Assembly: GCF_003002025.1 (NCBI RefSeq)
Contig: NZ_PVZB01000042.1
Coordinates: 1 to 48,239, forward strand
DNA length: 48,239 nt
From: Paraburkholderia sp. BL25I1N1
GTDB taxonomy: Bacteria; Pseudomonadota; Gammaproteobacteria; Burkholderiales; Burkholderiaceae
Direction of reading: 5' to 3'
A program made the position numbers and the translations under genes. Shown here in pieces: positions 1 to 8,581 of the stretch (within the stretch, counting starts at the first letter, position 1; every line of letters begins with the position of its first letter). The notes beneath the pieces were generated by a model, which was not told the origin of the DNA, made no database searches, and worked only from the letters and a program-made list of their open reading frames with translations.

Positions 1-726
1 CCGCAGGACACGCCGCGCTTCGAAGCGATGCTCGGTGACGGCAGCCAGTGGGGCATGAATATCCAGTACGCGGTTCAGCCTTCGCCGGATGGGCTCGCGC
101 AGGCGTTCATCATCGGCCGGGATTTTGTGGGCAACGATCCGTCGGCGCTGATTCTCGGCGACAACATTTTCTACGGCCACGATCTCGCGAAGCAACTGGA
201 GCGCGCCAACGAGAAGGCCGACGGCGCCACGGTCTTCGCGTACCACGTGCACGATCCTGAACGCTATGGCGTGGTCGAATTCGACAGGCAGTTCCGCGCG
301 CTGTCGATCGAAGAGAAGCCGGCCAGGCCGCGCTCGAACTACGCGGTCACGGGTCTGTACTTCTACGACAGACAGGTCTGCGACATTGCTGCGGACATCA
401 AGCCGTCGTCGCGTGGCGAGCTCGAAATCACGGACGTCAACTCGCGATATCTCGCCAACGCCGCGCTCAATGTCGAGATCATGGGCCGTGGTTTCGCGTG
501 GCTCGACACTGGTACACATGATTCGCTGATCGAAGCCGCGACCTTCATCGCTACGCTGCAGAAGCGCCAGGGTTTGGTGGTCGCGTGTCCGGAGGAAATC
601 GCTTACCGGCAGCAGTGGATCGACGGCGAGCAGTTGCAGGCGCTCGCCAGACCGCTCGCGAAGAACGCTTACGGCAAGTATCTACAAAACCTTCTTACGG
701 ATCAAGTGGCATGGCCATCCAAGTAA
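1..726 (+). CDS. rmlA: Glucose-1-phosphate thymidylyltransferase, 5' end cut by window
   Basis: This enzyme joins glucose-1-phosphate and dTTP to give dTDP-glucose, the first step of dTDP-L-rhamnose synthesis in the cytoplasm. The frame is open from base 1 and 241 residues are visible. The family is usually near 290-300 residues, so roughly 50 N-terminal residues, including the G-x-G-T-R-L nucleotide loop, lie outside the window. Seen features are the LILGDNIFYG stretch, the EKPARPRSNYAVTGLYFYD segment and the GRGFAWLDTGTHDSL segment, all typical of RmlA. The stop lies 16 bases inside the next gene (rmlC), which indicates translational coupling. No rmlB or rmlD is visible here. rmlB may lie upstream. 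Confidence 0.95.
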   Translation, partial: PQDTPRFEAMLGDGSQWGMNIQYAVQPSPDGLAQAFIIGRDFVGNDPSALILGDNIFYGHDLAKQLERANEKADGATVFAYHVHDPERYGVVEFDRQFRALSIEEKPARPRSNYAVTGLYFYDRQVCDIAADIKPSSRGELEITDVNSRYLANAALNVEIMGRGFAWLDTGTHDSLIEAATFIATLQKRQGLVVACPEEIAYRQQWIDGEQLQALARPLAKNAYGKYLQNLLTDQVAWPSK

Positions 727-1262
727 CCGCAACCGCGCTGCCTGAAGTCAAGATCATCGAGCCCAAAGTGTTCGGCGACGCGAGAGGCTTTTTCTTCGAG
801 AGCTTCAATGCGAAGGAATTCGCCGAGCAGGTCGAGCCGGGCGTCGAGTTCGTGCAGGACAACCATTCGCGCTCCGCGAAGGGCGTGCTGCGCGGGTTGC
901 ACTACCAGGTCCAGAATGCGCAGGGCAAGCTCGTGCGCGTCGTCGAAGGTGAAGTGTTCGACGTCGCGGTCGACATCCGCAAGAGTTCGCCGAATTTCGG
1001 CAAGTGGGCGGGCGTGGTTCTGTCGGTCGACAACCATCGACAGTTGTGGGTCCCGCCCGGTTTTGCGCACGGTTTTGTGGTGCTGTCCGAGTCCGCGCAA
1101 TTCCTCTACAAGACCACCGACTACTGGTATCCCGAGCACGAGCGCAGCATCGTCTGGAACGATCCGGCCATCGGCATCGAGTGGCCGATCAAGGAAGAGC
1201 CGCTGCTGGCGGCGAAAGACGCGGCAGCCAAGCCGTTAGCCGATGCTGCCGTGTTCGAATAA
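711..1262 (+). CDS. rmlC: dTDP-4-dehydrorhamnose 3,5-epimerase
   Basis: A 183-residue cupin enzyme that epimerises dTDP-4-keto-6-deoxyglucose at C3 and C5 in dTDP-L-rhamnose synthesis. The start chosen is the ATG at 711, which gives the canonical N-terminus MAIQVTATALPEVKIIEP. The frame is open further upstream but only inside rmlA. Active-site residues known from the family are present: R61-G-L-H64-Y-Q, K73, H120 in PPGFAHGF, the tyrosine of LYK (Y133), the aromatic pair near 138-140 and D170 of the His-Asp dyad. The gene overlaps rmlA by 16 bases and is followed after 89 bases by a gene for an exported protein rather than the usual rmlD. A second, altered paralogue lies at 23895-24443. Confidence 0.95.
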   Translation: MAIQVTATALPEVKIIEPKVFGDARGFFFESFNAKEFAEQVEPGVEFVQDNHSRSAKGVLRGLHYQVQNAQGKLVRVVEGEVFDVAVDIRKSSPNFGKWAGVVLSVDNHRQLWVPPGFAHGFVVLSESAQFLYKTTDYWYPEHERSIVWNDPAIGIEWPIKEEPLLAAKDAAAKPLADAAVFE

Positions 1263-1351
1263 GGTCCCAGAGCGTGAGTCAATATCATATGGCGAGGACG
1301 GCAACACAATTGCAAACTGGAATGAAATTCCTGGTCTTGTCAGGAGATGTA

Positions 1352-1993
1352 ATGAGACTGTTGCACGCTTGGCTTTTGTGTCTTTTGGCGGTGTCCGCCT
1401 CCGGCTTCGCTCAGAGCACATCGAGCCGGCAATCGGCTCTGTCGACTTACTCCACCGGTGATGCGAGCGCATTGGACTATACGTCGGTTGATCCAGCCAC
1501 ATTGACTTCTTACTCGTCGACTGGCTTGACAGTGTCAGATGATTCGGACACGTCGAAATTGGGGCACTACAAACGTCGCTACGCCGGCCACCAACGTCGA
1601 CGAGACCTCGACGACAGGAAGGAGGCCAGCAGTTCGCCTTACGAGCCACCAAACCTGACCAAAGAAGCGACCCTAGGGAAAGATTTGATAGACGAGCCAG
1701 ATTACTTCACCAACATGATGCTTGAATCCACATCTGAGACTGGCGACAATCTTGCTCTTGGCGAAAAAAACAAAAAAGGGCGCCAACTAAGGTCTCAAAT
1801 GTCAAAGAAGCAAGCGCTTAAGTCGTCTCTTCTATCCCAAGGCCGCTCCGCAGACACGAATAACGTTAGCTCCTATTCCGAAGCGACTTCATCACTTGAC
1901 ACCACTGAGGCGTCGCCCAGCTACAAGCGCTTCAGGCTAAGCCCCGCAATGAAGTCCTACAAAGGCATGCTAAGCGGTGCGGATGCCAACTGA
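1352..1993 (+). CDS. Hypothetical exported protein, Ser/Thr-rich and polar
   Basis: I do not recognise this family. The 213-residue product starts with a clear Sec-type signal (MRLLHAWLLCLLAVSASGFAQ), with probable cleavage after the A-Q region near residues 20-21. The rest is hydrophilic, rich in Ser, Thr, Asp and Lys, with no Cys after the signal, no obvious fold and many charged stretches, as in an intrinsically disordered secreted protein. The ATG at 1352 is preferred because AGGAG sits 5 bases upstream. An in-frame ATG at 1322 lacks this. Codon use has more A/T-ending codons (an A-rich run near 1765-1777) than rmlA and rmlC, which suggests separate ancestry. It lies between rml genes and the facing EPS operon, so a role at the envelope or matrix is possible but only inferred. 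Confidence 0.6.
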   Translation: MRLLHAWLLCLLAVSASGFAQSTSSRQSALSTYSTGDASALDYTSVDPATLTSYSSTGLTVSDDSDTSKLGHYKRRYAGHQRRRDLDDRKEASSSPYEPPNLTKEATLGKDLIDEPDYFTNMMLESTSETGDNLALGEKNKKGRQLRSQMSKKQALKSSLLSQGRSADTNNVSSYSEATSSLDTTEASPSYKRFRLSPAMKSYKGMLSGADAN

Positions 1994-2101
1994 CAGGGTG
2001 TTTACAGGTTCGTACATACCCCCATTTCATCTCCGCATATATGGGGACAAGCGGATCAATACCGCTTCCTTTGGTATCCGCAATCGCCGCTCGCAACGAC
2101 C

Positions 2102-2120
2102 GGCCTTCGGCCTGAAGGCC
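2102..2120. terminator. GC-rich hairpin, possible terminator or REP-like palindrome
   Basis: Arms GGCCTTC (2102-2108) and GAAGGCC (2114-2120) pair perfectly around a 5-base loop. It lies about 110 bases after the hypothetical exported gene and in the convergent gap. No T-run follows on the + strand, so rho-independent termination is uncertain. Confidence 0.35.
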
Positions 2121-2139
2121 CAATGTTTCGCACAATAGT

Positions 2140-2553
2140 TTGCTGGGGCCTTGTCGAACGCTCGGTTCCAAACTGGTAGACTATGGCGCTGCCTGCTTTG
2201 GAGCCATCGTGCGAGATTTGCCAAGACTGACACGCTTAAGAAACATCGGCGAGAGTCTCGCCCTCGTGTTCCTTGCCATTGCCGTTTGCATTGCCGTCTT
2301 GATCAGCAAGATCTGCGGCAGCGTCGGCGCCGTGTGGGGATACCGTAGGCATCGCCACCAACAACAGAGCGGCGAGATGGACGGATATATGCGGTCGCTG
2401 CATGAGGCGCACACCAGTAGCACGTCTGAGAATCGGGCAGAACATCGTGTGAGAAAACGTCACGAATCCAATCAACGCCTCGAGCGCCGTGCTAGCGAGG
2501 AGAATGCCTCTGCCCCTCCCTGCCCGGCAGAAGACGCTCACAGCCGAGACTGA
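2140..2553 (+). CDS. Possible small membrane protein, unrecognised
   Basis: An open frame of 137 residues with one hydrophobic segment near residues 38-58 (ESLALVFLAIAVCIAVLIS) followed by a very polar Arg/His/Glu-rich tail. In the hydrophobic part most codons end in G or C, which is what a real coding frame in this genome looks like. The flanks are less convincing. The opposite strand also has a 109-residue frame here, and no good ribosome-binding site is visible. The true start could be one of several internal codons. No family is recognised. Confidence 0.3.
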   Translation: MLGPCRTLGSKLVDYGAACFGAIVRDLPRLTRLRNIGESLALVFLAIAVCIAVLISKICGSVGAVWGYRRHRHQQQSGEMDGYMRSLHEAHTSSTSENRAEHRVRKRHESNQRLERRASEENASAPPCPAEDAHSRD

Positions 2554-2601
2554 ACGCGAGACCACAAGCCCGCCCTGCGCGTGCCGACGCCGGAAGCGAA
2601 T

Positions 2602-4128
2602 CTAATTATTTAGAGTCGGCGCGTCGCGTAGATCCTGAACAACATTATCTTCCACAGAAACCCTCATTGGATTATCGGTGCGGATCCAGGCATTGATTCT
2701 CGCCACGTTTTCCTGTCCCGTTTCACCAGAAAGGAAACGCACAGACCGGGACGTGCCAGTCGAAACAAAAATCCGGTTCCTTGTGACCTGCCATTGTCTG
2801 GACAGGCTTCCCGGACCAACCCAGATCGCGTAATAGCAATCGCCAACCAACTCATTCTCGTAGATTCGACCGAAATTCCATCCTTTGCTCGCCGAGTTGG
2901 CACCGGTTACAACGTGACTGCCTCGCCCCAGCATCTGCTCTTTTCTCACCCTTCCGCCCGCGATCCATTGGGGAGAAAAACTTTTATTCTCGTATATTTC
3001 AGCATTCCCAGCGCAATAAAAATGAATATTATTGCATTTATTCAAAATATTATTCATTACGCGGATGCCGCGATTTCGCTCAGATATCCAGATCCCGCCC
3101 ACCTCTGCATATCTGCTATTTGACGCAATAGCGCATTGATTCAGCGAGTTATGGTGAATATCGACGTTCAGATTCGAATTATTCACACCGTGAGCATAAA
3201 AGAATTCGGAAAACTGGTCCACAGTATCTCTGGCTAGCAGAATGCCAATGGCATCGGTTCTCGAAATTTTGTTGAAGGAAACTTCACCTCCCGACACGCC
3301 GCCCAAGAAAATTCCTCTAGCGGCACCATCCTCGCAAGTGTTATCCGAAATTGTGACGTTCAAGCTATATCTCTGGCCTGAAGTATTCCCAACGTATGAT
3401 TCATCATTTCCCGTGAACCAAGTTACGGCAACACAATCGTCCCCCGTGAAACTCACGCGATTTGAAATGATTCTTATGTTGGCTCCGCAACCCTGACAAG
3501 TTATGCCGTCGGCTTTGGTACGATGGACATAATTGCCGTGAATATAAACATTGGTCGATTTTTGCACCCAGATCCCGGCCGACCAACTTCCATCGATCTC
3601 CATTTCTGAAATTTCTATCCCTTGAACTCCCTCCGCATATATTGCAAAATTATTGTCGATCCGTGTAGCGGGCGCCGATACGTAAGCAATTTTTCCATTT
3701 CGCAACTGCAGATTCTGGCATCCGCCTAGCCCGGACGAAGATTTGAATGTGAGCCCCGACGGCGAAGGACCTGTCGGGGTAGGCCGGTCTATCAGGAGGG
3801 TTGAACCATTCAGATCCAATGCGGCGTTCTTTAGATCAACGAATACGAGGGGCTGGACGCGATAGACCTTTCCCTTTCCCGCAACGACCTCGACATTGGA
3901 ATGCAAGGCTCGCGTGAAATAATCGGTATCGTCGTCAACTCCGTTACCCCTCGCACCCGTCTCGTCGATACGAACGATAGTTTCGTTGCCGTTCAGCCCG
4001 GAAATGCCAGACGAAACAGCTAAACCGTTTTTCGCAGTTCGTCCCAAGGATGGCAGCAGAAAAGACATGCCGCTCAGGATAGCTTTCACAACGGAGCGTC
4101 TTTTCTCCGGGCGATCAACCAATTTCAT
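2602..4128 (-). CDS. Right-handed beta-helix protein with GH28-like motif, probable polysaccharide-active enzyme
   Basis: A 508-residue protein, last gene of the EPS operon. The N-terminus has K9-R10-R11-S-V-V-K15 before a hydrophobic stretch, resembling a Tat signal. Residues about 50-115 (IDETGARGNGVDDDTDYF...) match the start of the Pectate_lyase_3 fold. The rest is a repetitive Asn/Gly-rich parallel beta-helix (residues ~130-490). ADG at 206-208 and G229-D-D-C232 resemble the catalytic NTDG and GDDC motifs of GH28 glycosidases. The GHG and RIK motifs are not clear. Its ATG overlaps the stop of the upstream glycosyltransferase gene (ATGA), with GGAGAG just upstream. It probably trims, cleaves or modifies the polymer outside the cytoplasm. 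Lyase versus hydrolase cannot be decided from the sequence. Confidence 0.75.
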   Translation of the reverse strand: MKLVDRPEKRRSVVKAILSGMSFLLPSLGRTAKNGLAVSSGISGLNGNETIVRIDETGARGNGVDDDTDYFTRALHSNVEVVAGKGKVYRVQPLVFVDLKNAALDLNGSTLLIDRPTPTGPSPSGLTFKSSSGLGGCQNLQLRNGKIAYVSAPATRIDNNFAIYAEGVQGIEISEMEIDGSWSAGIWVQKSTNVYIHGNYVHRTKADGITCQGCGANIRIISNRVSFTGDDCVAVTWFTGNDESYVGNTSGQRYSLNVTISDNTCEDGAARGIFLGGVSGGEVSFNKISRTDAIGILLARDTVDQFSEFFYAHGVNNSNLNVDIHHNSLNQCAIASNSRYAEVGGIWISERNRGIRVMNNILNKCNNIHFYCAGNAEIYENKSFSPQWIAGGRVRKEQMLGRGSHVVTGANSASKGWNFGRIYENELVGDCYYAIWVGPGSLSRQWQVTRNRIFVSTGTSRSVRFLSGETGQENVARINAWIRTDNPMRVSVEDNVVQDLRDAPTLNN

Positions 4129-5369
4129 CGGCTCTCCCCCGACCGCGAACCAAACGTCTCCGCCGACGGAACGGCGCCGTCGCCCGATCCGTCAGCTCGC
4201 TCGTCCATCGTCGGCGCTACTGCGTCATAAACCCTTTCATGTTGGGCCGCTATCTCGTCCCAAGTAGGCGCAATATTCCTTCGTACCGGTGGGCTCCAAG
4301 GCCCGGTCCAGTCCAGAATCCTTGCCGCTATATTTGCAGGATCATCGTCCGCGGCAACCAGGAGCACACGCTCGTCACTCGAAGGCTCATACCCCGTTCC
4401 ACACTGCTCGAACTCGTCCTCCGCGTTCGGAAATGTGGAAAGAACCCGCGTTCCCAGTTCCGCGGAATACCAGAAACTTCCTCGTCTCGCTGAAAGACCG
4501 TCAGAAAATAGCTGAAGAACCATGTCACACGCAGAAAGCGTTAAAGCCAGTTCATCCGCCCGCTCGATATAACCACATAATTCGACATTGCTTTCCAGCC
4601 CATACTCCGCAATTTTCCCACGAAAATTTTCCCGTTTCTCGTCGTGCCCGTCCGGAAAGTCGCCGCACATAACCAGTTTCACTGCGCAACCTTTGCTGAG
4701 CAGTTCCTTGACGATATGCAGCATTTTTTCCGGCTGCTTCCATTCATAGACGAATCCGAAAAAGCCTAGCACTAACTGCCGAGTGCACCCGCTATCGTTA
4801 TGCCCGCTTTTTTCGACGCACAGGCGCGACAGCGCATTTTCACGTGCTGCCAGAATACCGGCTGCTTCAAGTTCTGGAATATCGACATTCACGGCGATCG
4901 GAATGACAAACTGCTGTTGAACACGTCTTATATACTTCGCGATTCGTGAACTCAAAAACGCTTTCCGCTCCCGTTCAGAGGCAAAGATGAGAACGTCTGC
5001 CAGAAGAATGGTCAAGCAAACACTTGCACGACGCAACACATGCATGCTTCTCCATTCGTGCAATGTGACGGCCAGGCGGCTCGATCGAAAAAACATCCGA
5101 CCAATGACCGGCATAACACCTGGCATGACAGATGTTCCCCACCCTTCAACCGGATATTGAATATGCACGATATTCGATCGGCTAAAGAATCGAAGAAATC
5201 CAAGCCATTCAAGAATATTCCCTGGTTTGAACCTTGAGTGAACAAAGCCAATCCTGGTGCCAAGAGGTGCTCGTCGGCCTAGAGCTGCTGCCACCTGTTC
5301 CGCATAGTCTCCGATACCGTCACGATCAATTGCGGGGTCGTGACCAACCACGTAGTCGACATGAATCAT
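4125..5369 (-). CDS. GT-B glycosyltransferase, EPS assembly
   Basis: A 414-residue GT4-like cytoplasmic glycosyltransferase that would add one sugar to the lipid-linked EPS repeat. The C-terminal half shows a Rossmann-type donor domain (LVLGFFGFVYEWKQPEKMLH, then NVELCGYIERADELALTLSACD). Where GT4 enzymes usually carry E-x7-E it has DGLSARRGSFWYSAELG, a variant seen in some GT4 subfamilies. The ATG at 5369 is chosen because GAGGA lies 4 bases upstream. The frame also opens at a TTG at 5393. Acceptor and donor sugars cannot be read from the sequence. It follows the previous gene by 24 bases and overlaps the beta-helix gene by 4. Confidence 0.8.
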   Translation of the reverse strand: MIHVDYVVGHDPAIDRDGIGDYAEQVAAALGRRAPLGTRIGFVHSRFKPGNILEWLGFLRFFSRSNIVHIQYPVEGWGTSVMPGVMPVIGRMFFRSSRLAVTLHEWRSMHVLRRASVCLTILLADVLIFASERERKAFLSSRIAKYIRRVQQQFVIPIAVNVDIPELEAAGILAARENALSRLCVEKSGHNDSGCTRQLVLGFFGFVYEWKQPEKMLHIVKELLSKGCAVKLVMCGDFPDGHDEKRENFRGKIAEYGLESNVELCGYIERADELALTLSACDMVLQLFSDGLSARRGSFWYSAELGTRVLSTFPNAEDEFEQCGTGYEPSSDERVLLVAADDDPANIAARILDWTGPWSPPVRRNIAPTWDEIAAQHERVYDAVAPTMDERADGSGDGAVPSAETFGSRSGESR

Positions 5370-5393
5370 ATAATCCTCGATAAATCTGGCCAA

Positions 5394-6530
5394 CTACTCC
5401 ATAAACCCCGCGGTGCCCACCGCCTCTGAGTCCGGAATTACTGCCTGATACATCTGCAGCATTTTTTCGTTCATTGCCTGCGATTTAAAAACGCTGGTAT
5501 AGCGGTCACGCGCTGCGCGCCTCAAGAGGGTCAGGTTTTCAAGCTCCAGGTCCGAGAAAAAGGCGACCGCCTTCTCTCCGTTTTCAAAATCGAGGTGATA
5601 GCCGCTAATTGCGTGTTCCACGATATCCGGCAACGCTCCAGCCACATTGCATATCACCGGCGTGCCCGCTCTGAGTGCTTCAACGGCAACGAGGCCAAAG
5701 CCCTCCCAACGCGAAGGCACCACAAGAGCGTCCGCGAGTTCATAAAAAATCTGCAAAGCATCTCGTTCCTGCCAGCCGATGATTTGCACGTTCTCAGGAC
5801 ACGATCCACGGACCTGAGCCCACCAGCCGGAATTGACGACCGCCTCCCCTACCACCGTCAATTCGATATCTTTTCGTGCAGCCAGTCGAAGCGCGTTGAA
5901 CAACAGATCGACACCCTTCTGATAGTCCAGCCGACCGACGAATAACAGCCGTATTACGCGGCTTTGGGATGAGACACACTGATTCCGCGGCGCGTCCGAC
6001 ACGACATCGGAGATCCCGCTTACGATCAGTTCAAGCTTCAGTTTCGGCAAGCCGGCGTCGAGTGCAGCGTTATACTCGTGTTCGGAAATGCAAACGATCT
6101 TGTTACACGCCAACGCGAGCATAGTTTCGATCTTCTTCCACAGCCAGTTCGTGCCCTCGGCACCCTGGCGCAGATACGACCAACCGTGCGGACAATAAAT
6201 TACCTTCGTCTCCTTCCGTACTGCCATCAACACAACACGACCAATGGCGCCGGCAAAAGAGCTGTGCAGGTGGATGACGTCCGGCCTTTGTGTCCTGACG
6301 ATCTTGAGAATCGCGAGGCAGAGATTCAGCATCGTAGAGAAGGAACGCCCCTGTCTCCTGAATTCCCAAGCAACGGCTTCGTGGAACTCGCTTCGCCTCT
6401 CATCTCCTTCGCGCGGGACGATTATGTGGACATTGTCCGCTCCGTACAAACCGACCTGGTACGGAATAATTTCCGCCAAATACGATTCGATGCCGCCCTT
6501 CAGGGTCTCGCACACGTGCACTATTTTCAT
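5394..6530 (-). CDS. Glycosyltransferase family 4, EPS assembly
   Basis: A 378-residue GT4 enzyme. The N-terminal acceptor domain begins MKIVHVCETLKGGIESYL with the glycine-rich loop. The donor domain includes LLFVGRLDYQKGVDLLF and the retaining-enzyme signature PSRWEGFGLVAVEAL, with E-x7-E intact. It would transfer a sugar from a nucleotide donor to the undecaprenyl-linked repeat at the inner face of the membrane. The start codon overlaps the preceding gene's TAA (TAATG), so the two are coupled. Which sugar is added is not determinable. Confidence 0.88.
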   Translation of the reverse strand: MKIVHVCETLKGGIESYLAEIIPYQVGLYGADNVHIIVPREGDERRSEFHEAVAWEFRRQGRSFSTMLNLCLAILKIVRTQRPDVIHLHSSFAGAIGRVVLMAVRKETKVIYCPHGWSYLRQGAEGTNWLWKKIETMLALACNKIVCISEHEYNAALDAGLPKLKLELIVSGISDVVSDAPRNQCVSSQSRVIRLLFVGRLDYQKGVDLLFNALRLAARKDIELTVVGEAVVNSGWWAQVRGSCPENVQIIGWQERDALQIFYELADALVVPSRWEGFGLVAVEALRAGTPVICNVAGALPDIVEHAISGYHLDFENGEKAVAFFSDLELENLTLLRRAARDRYTSVFKSQAMNEKMLQMYQAVIPDSEAVGTAGFME

Positions 6531-7624
6531 TAGGTCCCCCCGATTGCATCTCGAGCCAGAATCAAACTCACTTGCTGGTCAATGTAGTTTTTTGAGGTCA
6601 GCGTTTCGTTGCGCGCGCGATAGAACGCTGCGCGCTGATAACTCCTTCGTGCCGAGACATCCGTGGCAAATTTCCTGACTTGCGAACCAAGCGATTCGGC
6701 ACTTCCGGTCTCGTAGTACATGATTTCGCCTTCGTCAAAATAGTCAGTCAGTCCTCCGGTATTTGCCGCGATAACAGGCACGCCCAGGAACGCCGCCTCC
6801 AGTACACATGTAATGCCGGACGCATGCATGTTGCTTTTAAGCGGCACGACGACGAGGTCCGCCCAGGCATACGCATCCTTGACTTCAGCCAGCGAATTCG
6901 CGGACTCTATTTCCCAATCGTCTGGATATGACGCGACAGATTTCTTGAAGGTGCGGCTAAGCACCCGGATGCGGACGTCGCGCGCCTCGGACAGAGCAGC
7001 ACAAAACGTCTTCCAGTCGCGATGTTCGTCGTTGCCAATTGCTAAAATTCTCAGCGCCGAATCGTCCCGTACAGCCGGGAGTTCCTCAGCCGAAAAGCTG
7101 TCATGACAAATGCCGAATTTCACCGACCTTGCGTTGATCCGGCTGTCGAGTTGATTCAGCCAGTCCTGGTTCTGGCTCGACAACGTTATCACCAGATCTG
7201 CCTTCCTCAAAACGGCTCCGAGGATCCTTGCGCCGAACTTACTTTGCTGTTTCAGTAGGTCTGGGGACCAGATAATCTGGCATACCGTCTTTCCTTTTAT
7301 CAGCCACGGGAAAACTGTCCTCAACAGTAGAACAGAGAACGTTTCTCTATCCGTGTGTGTAAAGATGTAGTCGGCCTTTGCCATGCCTCTGATATTTCTC
7401 ACAGCATGCACAAGATCAGCCCGAAAAATTCTGGAGATACTTTTTCTTATAATCCTGGAAAGGTAGTTTTCGTTAACTGATTGCGAGTAAAACACATCGA
7501 ATCCAGACTCCTCCAGATAATGATATCCATAGGGAGATCTGTCCGGTCGAATGCCTTCTTCGAAGGATTTCTTCCAGTTCTCAACGGAAATCTCGGCCCA
7601 AAGCAATACGAATGCTTTTCGCAC
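6530..7624 (-). CDS. Glycosyltransferase, GT4-like, EPS assembly
   Basis: A 364-residue predicted GT-B glycosyltransferase. The C-terminal half contains LRILAIGNDEHRDWKTF, a DAYAWADLVVVPLKSNMHASG stretch and ITCVLEAAFLGVPVIAANTGG, matching the donor-binding half of GT4 enzymes. The start is a GTG at 7624 with GGAG 8 bases upstream, only 3 bases after the pyruvyl transferase stop. It is part of the repeat-unit assembly set. Donor and linkage are unknown. Confidence 0.82.
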   Translation of the reverse strand: MRKAFVLLWAEISVENWKKSFEEGIRPDRSPYGYHYLEESGFDVFYSQSVNENYLSRIIRKSISRIFRADLVHAVRNIRGMAKADYIFTHTDRETFSVLLLRTVFPWLIKGKTVCQIIWSPDLLKQQSKFGARILGAVLRKADLVITLSSQNQDWLNQLDSRINARSVKFGICHDSFSAEELPAVRDDSALRILAIGNDEHRDWKTFCAALSEARDVRIRVLSRTFKKSVASYPDDWEIESANSLAEVKDAYAWADLVVVPLKSNMHASGITCVLEAAFLGVPVIAANTGGLTDYFDEGEIMYYETGSAESLGSQVRKFATDVSARRSYQRAAFYRARNETLTSKNYIDQQVSLILARDAIGGT

Positions 7625-7627
7625 GAC

Positions 7628-8581
7628 TCACGCTCCGTTCTCAGCGAGAACCACATTTGGGAGCGCCTTCGTCCAGCATTCGTAATAACCAGAGTTTTTG
7701 CCGTACGAGTTATCAATCAAAACAATTTGCTTGTCTAGCAAGGCACCGAGAATATGCCCATGCAATCTCGACGTCACAACGCGCTCATATTTCGAGAAGA
7801 AATTCACATTCGCTTCGATGATTGAACGCACCATCGGCAAGTACATTTTCCACGGACGAACTAGCCTGACCGGAGCCATCCCGGCAACCCGATGAAATTT
7901 GCTCGACCATTGCTCGAGAAACGGTGCCGAAAACTTTTGCAAATCGTTCCAATCCCCTTGGAAATCCATTGCATGAACCGGCAATTCCGAGACAGGTGAA
8001 GCCTGCGGCTGCTCTTTGTCTCCACGAATGAGCCAGAGCGTCCCTTTCGCGGCGCCCGGCATTGCAGGTTTGAATGGCGCTGACCCGTAAAGCCAATGCG
8101 CCATGTCCGGCAAGAGATAGACCTTGTCGCTCAGAAAGTCCAACGCAAACTTGTGGCTTTTTTCATCTCTAACGCAGATGTGCAGATTTTTATGACTTCG
8201 GAAAATTGCCGCCGACTCCTTGGCCTTGGCAATATCAGAAAAATGAATCGTCTGCGGCAAGAGAACAATTTTATTATTGGAGAATCGCGTCACGATTTGT
8301 TCACGGAACGATTGATGCCACGGATAAAGGTCGCCGAAATTACCTCCTCCCTGCAATACGATAGTTCTGTTGCCAACCGCGCTTCTTGAAAGTTGCGACT
8401 TCTCCTTCAGACTAAATCGGTCGTCGATCACAATATTGTTATCTCGAAAGAAATTCTCACTTCCCTGAAATATCAAAAGATCCCCGATATTGAAGTAAAC
8501 GGGATAGTCGGCAAATATTATGTGCTCGCCCTGCGGAATGATTTCCAGCAACGACGTCAGTTTGCATTTAATTGAATTCAT
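7628..8581 (-). CDS. Polysaccharide pyruvyl transferase family protein
   Basis: A 317-residue member of the polysaccharide pyruvyl transferase family (as in CsaB, EpsO and PssK), which adds a pyruvate ketal from phosphoenolpyruvate to a sugar and makes the polymer acidic. Family marks seen are FADYPVYFNIGDLLI near the N-terminus, LQGGGNFGDLYPWHQ at about residues 76-90, LLPQTIHF, and the C-terminal VTSRLHGHILGALL. It directly abuts the flippase gene and precedes the GT-B genes. Codon use is more A/T-rich than in wza or manC. Confidence 0.88.
   Translation of the reverse strand: MNSIKCKLTSLLEIIPQGEHIIFADYPVYFNIGDLLIFQGSENFFRDNNIVIDDRFSLKEKSQLSRSAVGNRTIVLQGGGNFGDLYPWHQSFREQIVTRFSNNKIVLLPQTIHFSDIAKAKESAAIFRSHKNLHICVRDEKSHKFALDFLSDKVYLLPDMAHWLYGSAPFKPAMPGAAKGTLWLIRGDKEQPQASPVSELPVHAMDFQGDWNDLQKFSAPFLEQWSSKFHRVAGMAPVRLVRPWKMYLPMVRSIIEANVNFFSKYERVVTSRLHGHILGALLDKQIVLIDNSYGKNSGYYECWTKALPNVVLAENGA

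Larger units (their letters stand above)
1994..2601. other. Convergent intergenic region
   Basis: This stretch lies between two converging transcription units. It contains a 7-bp-stem hairpin at 2102-2120 and one possible small membrane-protein gene at 2140-2553 (listed separately). I see no other supported gene and no clear T-tailed terminator. Confidence 0.5.

Noticed and set aside
585..710. N-terminal extension of rmlC to an earlier start
   Set aside because: The extra 42 codons lie inside rmlA and have no homology to RmlC, which begins normally at 711.
1004..1351. N-terminal extension of the exported protein into rmlC
   Set aside because: It is read through rmlC in another frame. The ATG at 1352 has a ribosome-binding site and a signal peptide.
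5370..5393. TTG start for the GT-B gene at 5393
   Set aside because: The ATG at 5369 has GAGGA properly spaced and gives the usual N-terminal strand.
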